This document shows positions 23,429 to 29,193 of a stretch of DNA of 29,193 bases, in pieces (position 1 is the stretch's first letter; each line of letters starts with the position of its first letter). The DNA lies in NCBI GenBank assembly GCA_017694765.1, contig JADIML010000139.1, positions 1 through 29,193 of the forward strand, given 5' to 3'. Made by a program: the position numbers and the translations under genes. Under the pieces are notes generated by a model. That model was not told the DNA's origin and did not search any database. It saw nothing but the letters and a program-made list of their open reading frames with translations. Source of the stretch: Candidatus Scybalomonas excrementavium (GTDB taxonomy: Bacteria > Bacillota > Clostridia > Lachnospirales > Lachnospiraceae).

Positions 23429-24400
23429 ATGGAAACAGTAGGAATTATTTTTTTAGTTTTTGTTATTTTTCTAGTCGTTATCATTGCTTTATCTTGTGTT
23501 AAAATTGTACCACAAGCATCGGCATATGTTATTGAGCGTCTAGGAGCTTACCAAGGCACATGGTCAGTAGGAATTCATTTTAAAGTTCCATTTATTGATC
23601 GCGTAGCAAGAAAGGTATTATTAAAAGAACAAGTAGTGGATTTTGCACCACAGCCAGTGATTACAAAAGATAATGTAACAATGCGAATTGATACCGTTGT
23701 TTTTTATCAGATTACGGATCCAAAATTATTTGCCTATGGGGTTGAAAACCCAATTATGGCGATTGAAAATTTAACAGCAACAACACTTCGTAATATTATT
23801 GGTGATCTAGAACTTGATCAGACATTAACCTCAAGAGAGACAATTAATACAAAAATGAGAGCTACACTGGACACAGCAACTGACCCTTGGGGAATTAAAG
23901 TAAATCGTGTAGAATTAAAAAACATTATTCCACCAGCAGCCATTCAAGATGCGATGGAAAAACAGATGAAAGCAGAACGTGAACGCCGTGAAGCAATTCT
24001 CATTGCAGAAGGTGAGAAAAAATCGGCAATTCTTCGTGCAGAAGGGAAAAAAGAGTCCTTAATTCTTGAGGCAGAAGCAGAAAAATCTGCGGCAATCCTT
24101 CGAGCAGAAGCGAAGAAAGAAGCAACTATTAAAGAAGCAGAAGGGCAAGCAGAGGCGATTTTAAATATTCAAAAAGCCAATGCCAATGGTCTTCGTTTCT
24201 TAAAAGAAGCAGAACCAGATAATGCTGTTTTACAATTAAAGAGTTTAGAAGCCTTTGGAAAAGCAGCCAATGGAAAAGCAACAAAAATTATTATTCCATC
24301 TGAAATTCAAGGAATTGCAGGTCTTGTAAAATCTTTAACAGAAGTGGGGGCTTCTGATGAAAAAGAAATGATAGAAGATTCTGTAGGAAAAGAATCGTAA
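23429..24400 (+). CDS. Stomatin/slipin-type SPFH (band 7) membrane protein
   Basis: A 323-residue protein with one N-terminal TM helix (~5-26), an SPFH domain (~27-185; VPQASAYVIERLGAYQGTW, FIDRVARKVLLKEQVVDF, PQPVITKDNVTMRIDTVVFYQI) and a long helical region. From ~188 to ~255 it repeats an 11-residue pattern (ILIAEGEKKSA, ILRAEGKKESL, ILEAEAEKSAA, ILRAEAKKEAT), a hendecad coiled coil typical of QmcA/stomatin proteins that form large oligomeric cages. It is co-transcribed with the NfeD-like gene, a classic pairing. The likely role is membrane microdomain organisation and control of membrane proteases, inferred from the family. GGAGG precedes the ATG. Confidence 0.93.
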   Translation: METVGIIFLVFVIFLVVIIALSCVKIVPQASAYVIERLGAYQGTWSVGIHFKVPFIDRVARKVLLKEQVVDFAPQPVITKDNVTMRIDTVVFYQITDPKLFAYGVENPIMAIENLTATTLRNIIGDLELDQTLTSRETINTKMRATLDTATDPWGIKVNRVELKNIIPPAAIQDAMEKQMKAERERREAILIAEGEKKSAILRAEGKKESLILEAEAEKSAAILRAEAKKEATIKEAEGQAEAILNIQKANANGLRFLKEAEPDNAVLQLKSLEAFGKAANGKATKIIIPSEIQGIAGLVKSLTEVGASDEKEMIEDSVGKES

Positions 24401-24442
24401 TTGATTTATAATAAAAATAGTATAAAATAGCATATTTGAATA

Positions 24443-24483
24443 AGGGGCTGACACACGAATGATTTCGTGTATCAGTCCCTTTT
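24443..24483 (+). terminator. Terminator after the slipin gene
   Basis: A 17-bp stem with one mismatch and one G-U (24443-24459 with 24464-24480), a 4-nt loop TGAT and TTTT at the 3' end. Confidence 0.88.
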
Positions 24484-24506
24484 GCATTGATATAAAATAA
24501 AATATA

Positions 24507-24535
24507 TTGACTAGTGTTTTCATAATTGGTATCAT
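24507..24535 (+). promoter_or_regulatory. Sigma-A promoter of truA with extended -10
   Basis: TTGACT (24507-24512), a 17-bp spacer and TATCAT (24530-24535), preceded by TGG, forming an extended -10. Confidence 0.75.
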
Positions 24536-24583
24536 AATAAAAATTTATTTGAATGTTACTAGGATAGGAGAATATAACATACA

Positions 24584-25321
24584 ATGAGAAATATACGATT
24601 AACCATTCGCTATGATGGGACAAAATACAATGGTTGGCAAAGACAAGGGAATACAGAGAAAACGATACAAGGAAAGTTAGAACAATTATTGTCGAAGATG
24701 ACAGGAGAAGACATTGAAATTTTTGGTTCTGGAAGAACAGATGCAGGTGTTCATGCACTTGGACAGGTTGCAAATTTTCATACGAGCTGTTCTATGACCA
24801 TACAAGAGATGGAAAGCTATATACAGCAGTATTTACCAAAGGATATTGCTGTGACAGAAGTAAAAGAAGCATCACCCCGATTTCATAGTCGATTACAAGC
24901 TATAAAAAAGCAATATGAATATCGAATTTATAGAGGATTAGAAAATCCAGTTTTTGAGCGAAAATATTGTTGGCACATACAAGAATCATTAAATATTGAT
25001 AAAATGAGAAAGGCAAGCCAATTTTTAGAAGGAGAGCATGATTTTAAAAGTTTTTGTGGAAATAAAAAAATGAAGAAATCTACCATAAGAAAAATTGAGA
25101 GTATTGAAATCATAGAAGATGGGAACTGGCTTATCCTTCGTTATACGGGCAATGGATTTTTAATGAATATGGTGCGCATTTTAACAGGAACTTTGATAGA
25201 AGTTGGTCAAGGAGTAAAAAGACCAGAGGAAATGCCTGAAATTTTACAAGGAAAATCAAGAGAGCTAGCTGGAATGATGGCTCCAGCACAAGGATTATTT
25301 TTAGTAAAAGTTTGGTATTAG
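24584..25321 (+). CDS. truA: tRNA pseudouridine(38-40) synthase
   Basis: A 245-residue enzyme of normal TruA length. It opens MRNIRLTIRYDGTKYNGWQRQ. The catalytic aspartate is D53 in GSGRTDAGVHALGQVANF, and RLQAIKKQYEYRIY, HDFKSFCG and GNGFLMNMVRILTGTL are the remaining signatures. It isomerises U38-U40 in the anticodon stem of many tRNAs. The only SD-like site (AGGAG, 24566-24570) is 13 bases from ATG, longer than usual, but no better start exists and the family's N-terminus fits. It is monocistronic with its own promoter and not part of the usual ribosomal-protein operon seen in Bacillus. Confidence 0.97.
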   Translation: MRNIRLTIRYDGTKYNGWQRQGNTEKTIQGKLEQLLSKMTGEDIEIFGSGRTDAGVHALGQVANFHTSCSMTIQEMESYIQQYLPKDIAVTEVKEASPRFHSRLQAIKKQYEYRIYRGLENPVFERKYCWHIQESLNIDKMRKASQFLEGEHDFKSFCGNKKMKKSTIRKIESIEIIEDGNWLILRYTGNGFLMNMVRILTGTLIEVGQGVKRPEEMPEILQGKSRELAGMMAPAQGLFLVKVWY

Positions 25322-25396
25322 AAAATAAATATGAAACAGTAGTTTCATTCAATCTCTTACTTTTATTATGAAAAGTGTTAAGAATCGTTTTATAGA

Positions 25397-25448
25397 AATA
25401 GACACCAAGTATCTATATGAAATCGATAGAAATTTGGTGTCTATTTTA
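25397..25448. terminator. Bidirectional terminator between truA and the Asn-rich miniprotein gene
   Basis: A 12-bp outer stem AATAGACACCAA (25397-25408) / TTGGTGTCTATT (25434-25445) encloses an inner TCTAT/ATAGA hairpin and is followed by TTATA. A smaller hairpin, ATGAAAC/GTTTCAT (25331-25348), sits just after truA. Both lie in the 157-bp gap between convergent genes. Confidence 0.75.
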
Positions 25449-25478
25449 TAAAGTGATAGAAAAATTATGAAACTTTAC

Positions 25479-25679
25479 TTATGAACGATGGCAGTTTCTT
25501 CCAGATTCTGTCATTGTGTTAGAAGAATTTGTACTGTTTTTGGAGTTTGTATTTTTAGAAGTTGTTTGGTTCATTTCGTTACTTGTTTTGTTACTTGTTT
25601 TGTTACTTGTTTTATTGTTTGTATTTGTTTTGTTACTAGCTTTGTTGTTTGCATTATTTGTATTGTAGTTATTTGTCAT
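25479..25679 (-). CDS. Asn/Thr/Lys/Ser-rich small protein, candidate spore protein
   Basis: A 66-residue, very hydrophilic, low-complexity protein (MTNNYNTNNANNKASNKT..., ending ESGRNCHRS) with no hydrophobic segment. I take it as real, not a shadow, because the minus strand has AAGGAGGT 8 bases before ATG, among the strongest SD sites in the window. A forespore-type promoter lies upstream as well (25723-25751). Three tandem 12-bp repeats encode SNKT units. Composition resembles gamma-type small acid-soluble spore proteins, which are Asn/Gln-rich storage proteins, but I see no GPR-cleavage motif, so the assignment is only inferred. The overlapping plus-strand ORF (Cys/Val/Phe-rich) is its mirror image. 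Confidence 0.65.
   Translation of the reverse strand: MTNNYNTNNANNKASNKTNTNNKTSNKTSNKTSNEMNQTTSKNTNSKNSTNSSNTMTESGRNCHRS
25578..25613. repeat. Three perfect 12-bp tandem repeats
   Basis: GTTACTTGTTTT occurs three times in a row, in frame within the minus-strand miniprotein, encoding a repeated four-residue SNKT-type unit. The number of units could vary between strains. Confidence 0.85.
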
Positions 25680-25722
25680 GATTATGACCTCCTTAAGATT
25701 TTTAATTTTATTGTTACAAACA

Positions 25723-25751
25723 TATTGTGTGTGATTAAAAAAATTTTATGC
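25723..25751 (-). promoter_or_regulatory. Sigma-G/F-like promoter of the Asn-rich miniprotein
   Basis: Read on the minus strand: GCATA (plus 25747-25751), a 17-bp spacer and CACAATA (plus 25723-25729). The -35 matches the sigma-G consensus GHATR fully; the -10 matches CATXHTA except for the third base. It lies 44 bp before the ATG. No sigma-A promoter of equal quality was seen. Confidence 0.5.
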
Positions 25752-25871
25752 AAAGATATTTGTAAGAAAAAATAAATTTAGAAATTTTATTAAAAAAACA
25801 AGTATATATAGGAAAAAAAGCTGTTGTTTCCATATAGTGTAATTTTTTGTCACAATATTTTTAGAATTTGC

Positions 25872-25900
25872 TTGCATTTTTAGAAAAAAATATATATAAT
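25872..25900 (+). promoter_or_regulatory. Strong sigma-A promoter driving the candidate small RNA
   Basis: TTGCAT (25872-25877), a 17-bp spacer and a perfect TATAAT (25895-25900), with an A/T-rich stretch upstream of the -35 that could act as an UP element. No ORF with an SD follows within 200 bp. Transcription would begin around 25904-25907. Confidence 0.75.
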
Positions 25901-25903
25901 AAA

Positions 25904-26008
25904 GGTGTATAAAAAGTTACCCTTCAACTAAACTTTTTATACACCCCCTTATTAATTATTTATACTCCCCTCAAAAGCAGTCAGGTGTTTCCCTCACCTG
26001 GCTGTTTT
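25904..26008 (+). ncRNA. Candidate small regulatory RNA with C-rich loops
   Basis: A self-contained ~105-nt transcription unit in the otherwise empty 469-bp gap 25680-26148. It begins at the predicted start site with a perfect 15-bp hairpin (GGTGTATAAAAAGTT 25904-25918; 25931-25945) and continues with a mostly unpaired linker. It ends with a 12-bp hairpin with one wobble (25976-26006) followed by TTTT. C-rich stretches occur in each exposed part: ACCCTTC in the first loop, CCC after the first stem, CTCCCCTC in the linker (25965-25972) and TTTCCCT in the terminal loop. There is no SD or start codon of note. The architecture recalls C-rich-motif sRNAs such as RoxS/RsaE and the streptococcal csRNAs, which pair with Shine-Dalgarno sequences. 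I do not recognise a named family. Confidence 0.6.
25976..26008 (+). terminator. Terminator of the candidate small RNA
   Basis: AGCAGTCAGGTG (25976-25987) and CACCTGGCTG (25995-26004) form a 10-bp core stem with one G-U, a 7-nt TTTCCCT loop and TTTT, continuing T-rich. Confidence 0.8.
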
Positions 26009-26106
26009 CATTTTATTATATTCTATTAGGTAATGTTCTATTTCGTTGCCTATGAGAAAGTGACGAATTTTGGAGAGAAAAAGCACTCCTTTTTTTCTTT
26101 TTGGAA

Positions 26107-26112
26107 TATAAT
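26107..26112 (+). promoter_or_regulatory. -10 box upstream of the rhodanese gene
   Basis: A perfect TATAAT 36 bp before ATG, without a recognisable -35. It is preceded at 26072-26097 by a short GGAG/CTCC hairpin and a T7 run that may be a weak terminator separating it from the small RNA. Confidence 0.35.
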
Positions 26113-26148
26113 AAAGTGTAAGGGCATAAGAATAGAAAGGGGTATACT

Positions 26149-26451
26149 ATGTTTGAACAAATTTCAATTAATGATATTCTTTATGTTGCGAAGGAAAAGA
26201 GAGGAATTATTATTGATTTACGGTCAGAAGATGAGTATGAAAAAGGACATATAAAAGGAGCTATTAATGTTCCAATGGAAGAAATACAAGAAAAGGGATT
26301 TCCATTTTCCACAAAGCGAACGTTTCTTTTATATTGTAAATATGGTACTCGAAGTATGAGAGTAGCGAAACTGTTATATGAACAAGGATATCATGTTATA
26401 AATACAGTTGGAGGAATGTATCAGTATACAGGAGATTTATATCGAAAATAG
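26149..26451 (+). CDS. Single-domain rhodanese-like sulfurtransferase
   Basis: A 100-residue cytoplasmic protein made of one rhodanese domain. IIIDLRSEDEYEKGHIKGAINVP is the standard N-terminal signature, and the active-site loop CKYGTRS starts with catalytic C63. The Cys and the six-residue loop indicate sulfur transfer (persulfide carrier), not phosphatase activity. Possible partners are sulfur-using enzymes such as ThiI, which here lacks its own rhodanese domain, although the genes are 11 kb apart. GAAAGGGG is the SD, 6 bases before ATG. Confidence 0.92.
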   Translation: MFEQISINDILYVAKEKRGIIIDLRSEDEYEKGHIKGAINVPMEEIQEKGFPFSTKRTFLLYCKYGTRSMRVAKLLYEQGYHVINTVGGMYQYTGDLYRK

Positions 26452-26459
26452 AACCAACA

Positions 26460-26488
26460 TTGACAGAGGAGAAAAGAAAAAGTACAAT
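26460..26488 (+). promoter_or_regulatory. Near-consensus sigma-A promoter of the rRNA methyltransferase gene
   Basis: A perfect -35 TTGACA (26460-26465), a 17-bp spacer and TACAAT (26483-26488), one mismatch from consensus. Predicted start near 26495. Confidence 0.85.
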
Positions 26489-26514
26489 AGATTCAGAAAA
26501 CATTATACGAAAAC

Positions 26515-26542
26515 ACTTGGGGAGTGATAAAGCTTCCCAAGT
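26515..26542 (+). promoter_or_regulatory. Stable 5'-UTR hairpin before the rRNA methyltransferase gene
   Basis: ACTTGGGGAG (26515-26524) pairs with CTTCCCAAGT (26533-26542): 10 bp with one G-U and an 8-nt loop. No U tract follows, so it is not a simple terminator. It lies about 20 nt from the predicted transcript 5' end and 39 nt before the ATG. Confidence 0.55.
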
Positions 26543-26581
26543 ATCAAAATATAGAAAATAGAAAGAAAAATAGGAGAATCT

Positions 26582-27745
26582 ATGAACCAATTTACATTAG
26601 TTGCACCTTGCCATTTTGGACTTGAGGCAATGTTAAAAAGAGAAATACAAGATTTAGGATATGAAATTATAAAGGTAGAGGATGGAAAAGTTAGCTTTTT
26701 AGGCGATAGAAGTGCCATAGCAAGAGCTAATATTTTTTTGAGAACAACAGAACGTGTGTTGATTCAAGTTGGAAGATTTAAAGCCTATTCTTTTGATGAG
26801 CTGTTTGAAAAAACAAAGGCACTTCCATGGGAAGAGTATTTAACAGCAGACTCTAAGTTTTGGGTAACAAAGGCAACAAGTATTAAAAGTAAATTATATA
26901 GTATACCAGATGTGCAATCTATCGTAAAAAAAGCTATGGTAGAACGAATGAAGCAAAAGTATAAAGTAGAGTGGTTTCAAGAAACAGGAGCTTCTTATCC
27001 AGTCCGAATTGTTATTTTAAAAGATGAAGTGTTAATCGGGCTAGATACATCAGGAGAATCACTTCATAAGAGGGGATATCGAAAGCTAACAAGTAAGGCA
27101 CCTGTAACCGAAACATTGGCAGCAGCCTTAATTATGTTGACACCTTGGAGAAAAGATCGTATTTTAGTCGATCCATTTTGTGGAAGTGGAACATTTCCAA
27201 TTGAAGCAGCTATGATGGCAGCCAATATGGCACCGGGCATGAATCGTTCTTTCCAAGCAGAAGATTGGACAAACTTGCTTCCTAAAAAAACATGGTATCA
27301 GGGAATGGATGAAGCAAATGATCTTGTCAACTATGAGGTGGAAACTAATATTCAAGGTTATGATATTGATGGACGTATGGTAAAATGTGCAAGGGAAAAT
27401 GCAAAAGAGGCAGGTGTTGATCATTTGATCCATTTCCAAGAAAGACCAGTGAGCCAGCTTAATAATCCAAAAAAATATGGTTTTATTATTACAAACCCAC
27501 CATATGGAGAACGATTAGAAGAAAAAGAAATGTTGCCGGATCTCTATGAACAAATAGGAGAAGGATTTGCAAGACTTGATACATGGTCTAAGTTTGTTCT
27601 CACATCTTATGAAGATGCAGAACGCTATATTGGTAAGAAAGCAGATAAAAATCGAAAAATTTATAATGGAATGTTAAAAACGTATTATTATCAGTGGATG
27701 GGACCGAAACCACCACGTCCAAATAAGGAGAAAGAAAATCGTTGA
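26582..27745 (+). CDS. rlmL: THUMP-domain 23S rRNA guanine-N2 methyltransferase (RlmL N-half/YpsC-like)
   Basis: A 387-residue class I RNA methyltransferase of COG0116 type. The N-terminal ferredoxin-like and THUMP domain (~1-155) starts FTLVAPCHFGLEAMLKREI. The SAM domain has DPFCGSGTFPIEAAMMAANMAPG (motif I) and the catalytic NPPYGERL (motif IV). It corresponds to the N-terminal half of E. coli RlmKL (m2G2445 of 23S rRNA) and to Bacillus YpsC; the RlmK half is absent, as usual in Firmicutes. The exact target nucleotide is inferred. SD AGGAG precedes the ATG. The stop codon overlaps the following protease start as TTGA, so the two are coupled. Confidence 0.92.
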   Translation: MNQFTLVAPCHFGLEAMLKREIQDLGYEIIKVEDGKVSFLGDRSAIARANIFLRTTERVLIQVGRFKAYSFDELFEKTKALPWEEYLTADSKFWVTKATSIKSKLYSIPDVQSIVKKAMVERMKQKYKVEWFQETGASYPVRIVILKDEVLIGLDTSGESLHKRGYRKLTSKAPVTETLAAALIMLTPWRKDRILVDPFCGSGTFPIEAAMMAANMAPGMNRSFQAEDWTNLLPKKTWYQGMDEANDLVNYEVETNIQGYDIDGRMVKCARENAKEAGVDHLIHFQERPVSQLNNPKKYGFIITNPPYGERLEEKEMLPDLYEQIGEGFARLDTWSKFVLTSYEDAERYIGKKADKNRKIYNGMLKTYYYQWMGPKPPRPNKEKENR

Positions 27746-29193
27746 AACAACTTAAGATCTATGGAATTGGAATTATTAGCATACTTATCTTACTGTTTCT
27801 CTGTCCGACAAAAGAAGGAAACAAACTGAAAAAATCAAAAGATGAGGAATTTATAAAGACACAATTTTTAAGTTCTTATGCCAATTATGCAAATCAGAGA
27901 TCAATAGAAGTAGAAATGCTGGTAAACACAAAGCAAAAGTGGCTTTTTGAAGAAGCCGATGATAAAAATAGACCTTGGATTGCAAAAGATGGAACACTTT
28001 ATTATCCAGTTCAACAGTTCAAACAGTTATTAAAAGGAAATGTATTATTTTATCCAAATAAAACCGTTCAAATCAAGCAAGGAGAAAGAAGTATTCTTTA
28101 TTCAGAAAAAGAAATACAATATCGAAAAGAGATTCCATATTTACCATTGGAAAAAATTTTAGAAGATTTTGGATATGAAATGCAATGGAACCGAGCAACA
28201 AATACAATAAAAATTTTAGGAAATTCAAAAGATGCATTGCCAGTAAAGTTTGATTTACGAGAAGAAGGAAGGGTAACGAAAGTTCGGGATCAAGGCAGAT
28301 ATGGGACATGTTGGGCATTTGGAGCTTTAGGTGCTATGGAGAGTCGTTTGTTGCCAGAAGAAAATTTCCAATTTTCGGTGGATCATATGACACAACATAG
28401 TGGTTTCTATTTAACGGAAGAAGAAGGTGGAGAATATCATATGTCCATTGCTTACCTTGCCTCATGGAGAGGACCTGTGTTAGAAGAAGACGATCCATAT
28501 GGAGATGGATATTCTCCCAAATATTTAGTTCCCGTAAAACATTTGCAAGAGGCTATTTTATTACCTTCAAAAGACTATGAAGCAATAAAGAGAGCTGTCT
28601 TTTTATATGGTGGAGTGGAAACGAATATTTTTACATCTTTAAAAAGTGCAACAAGCTGGTCACAATATTATAATCAAGAAACATATGCGTATTATTTTAA
28701 TGGAAATTTAGCGCCAAATCATGATGTAATCATTGTTGGATGGGATGATGAATATCCAAAAGAAAATTTTACAAAAACCCCACCAGATGATGGAGCTTTT
28801 TTATGTAAAAATAGTTGGGGAACCGCTTTTGGAGAGGAAGGATATTTTTATATTTCCTATTATGATTCTGTCGTTGGAACGAATAATATCGTTTATACAA
28901 AAATAGAAGATACTAAAAATTATGACAATATTTATGAAACGGATGAACTTGGTTGGGTTGGACAGATGGGATATGGAAAAGAAGACGCTTGGTTTGCTAA
29001 CGTATATACAGCAAAAGGGAAAGAAACGCTAAAAGCGGTTTCTTTCTATGCAACTATGCCAAATACAACTTATGAAGTCTATGAGGTGGAAAAATTCCAT
29101 ACCGAAGATTCCTTGCAAGAACGGAAAAAAGTAGCAGAAGGAAGTTTTGAACAAGCAGGCTATTATACCGTCTCCCTTGATGAAGAAATTCCA
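27742..29193 (+). CDS. Secreted papain-family (C1) cysteine protease, partial at window end
   Basis: At least 484 residues, open to the window edge. The TTG start at 27742 overlaps the previous stop (TTGA); AAGGAG lies 11 bases upstream. An N-terminal hydrophobic helix (~6-20) suggests a signal peptide or anchor. Residues ~60-155 resemble a copper-amine-oxidase-N-like stalk domain (GTLYYPVQQFKQLL...YLPLEKILEDFGYEMQWN). The C1 domain (~165-380) has the oxyanion Gln184 and nucleophile C190 in RDQGRYGTCWAFGALGAMES, catalytic H327 (PNHDVIIVGWDDE) and N357 (LCKNSWGTAFGEEGYFYISYY), all present. The following segment (WVGQMGYGKEDAWFANVYTAKGKETLKAVSFY) is the start of a lectin-like domain common in clostridial and archaeal C1 enzymes. 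Likely an extracellular or surface protease; the substrate is unknown. Whether an anchor follows is not visible. Confidence 0.9.
   Translation, partial: MKQLKIYGIGIISILILLFLCPTKEGNKLKKSKDEEFIKTQFLSSYANYANQRSIEVEMLVNTKQKWLFEEADDKNRPWIAKDGTLYYPVQQFKQLLKGNVLFYPNKTVQIKQGERSILYSEKEIQYRKEIPYLPLEKILEDFGYEMQWNRATNTIKILGNSKDALPVKFDLREEGRVTKVRDQGRYGTCWAFGALGAMESRLLPEENFQFSVDHMTQHSGFYLTEEEGGEYHMSIAYLASWRGPVLEEDDPYGDGYSPKYLVPVKHLQEAILLPSKDYEAIKRAVFLYGGVETNIFTSLKSATSWSQYYNQETYAYYFNGNLAPNHDVIIVGWDDEYPKENFTKTPPDDGAFLCKNSWGTAFGEEGYFYISYYDSVVGTNNIVYTKIEDTKNYDNIYETDELGWVGQMGYGKEDAWFANVYTAKGKETLKAVSFYATMPNTTYEVYEVEKFHTEDSLQERKKVAEGSFEQAGYYTVSLDEEIP

Noticed and set aside
25578..25613. CRISPR-like repeat array
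   Set aside because: The units are 12 bp, directly contiguous without spacers, and lie in frame within a coding sequence.
25488..25775. Plus-strand 95-aa ORF rich in Cys, Val and Phe
   Set aside because: It is the mirror of the Asn/Thr-rich minus-strand gene, which has a strong SD and a promoter. The plus-strand start has no SD, and the composition follows from reading the repeats backwards.
25803..25852. Imperfect hairpin TATAGGAAA...TTTCCATATA followed by a T-run as a terminator
   Set aside because: No plus-strand gene ends nearby to be terminated and the stem has a bulge. It may be incidental, so it is left out of the features.
26033..26254. 73-aa ORF overlapping the rhodanese start
   Set aside because: No SD, and it runs out of frame through the rhodanese coding region, which has an intact signature and a good SD.

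Overview
The window is a compact, low-GC (AT-rich) stretch of chromosome from a spore-forming Gram-positive of the class Clostridia. The protein families, the VanRS-like two-component pair and the short HPr-like protein are most reminiscent of Lachnospiraceae. This placement is inferred from gene content and not from a marker gene. Strong AGGAG-type ribosome binding sites, sigma-A promoters with 17-bp spacers and U-tailed hairpins fit it. No tRNA, rRNA, CRISPR array, insertion sequence or prophage gene was seen.

Layout. (1) 1-2283: the 3' part of a large surface protein with GLUG-like repeats, interrupted by an apparent one-base deletion near 120. (2) 2363-6266: a VanRS-like response regulator and sensor kinase with overlapping reading frames, preceded by phased TTAAGAA repeats, then a secreted 3D-domain cell-wall protein whose promoter carries a perfect WalR-type box. 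(3) 6283-7831: a small acid-soluble spore protein behind an SD-masking hairpin, a FlK-type thioesterase and, on the minus strand, an unknown membrane protein. (4) 7936-14799: methyltransferase, hslO, prmA, a small alarmone synthetase, rsmE, a cysteine desulfurase and thiI, covering protein quality control, ribosome modification, (p)ppGpp and tRNA sulfur chemistry. (5) 14861-15256: a bidirectional terminator and a minus-strand HPr-like protein without the catalytic histidine. (6) 15404-22674: mtaB, ireB, ruvX, a DUF1292 protein, RNase J, a YlbF-family protein, an MltG-like stub, trmR and trhP. This parallels the Bacillus yrzL-yrrK-yrzB-yrrL-yrrM-yrrN/O neighbourhood, with RNase J and YlbF inserted. 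(7) 22911-25321: an NfeD-like protein and a stomatin/slipin, then truA. (8) 25322-26581: an Asn/Thr/Lys-rich miniprotein on the minus strand with a sigma-G-like promoter, a strong candidate small regulatory RNA at 25904-26008, and a single-domain rhodanese. (9) 26460-29193: a THUMP-domain rRNA methyltransferase behind a near-consensus promoter, overlapping by 4 bases a secreted papain-family protease that runs off the window.

The dominant theme is RNA modification and turnover: prmA and rsmE act on the ribosome; thiI, mtaB, trmR, trhP and truA on tRNA; the RlmL-like enzyme on 23S rRNA; RNase J and YlbF on mRNA decay.

The observations most worth following are: the unannotated ~105-nt RNA at 25904-26008, with four C-rich loop or linker segments able to pair with Shine-Dalgarno sequences; the putative spore miniprotein beside it; the WalR-type box that may tie the two-component system to the 3D protein; the histidine-less HPr; and the catalytic-domain-free MltG remnant.
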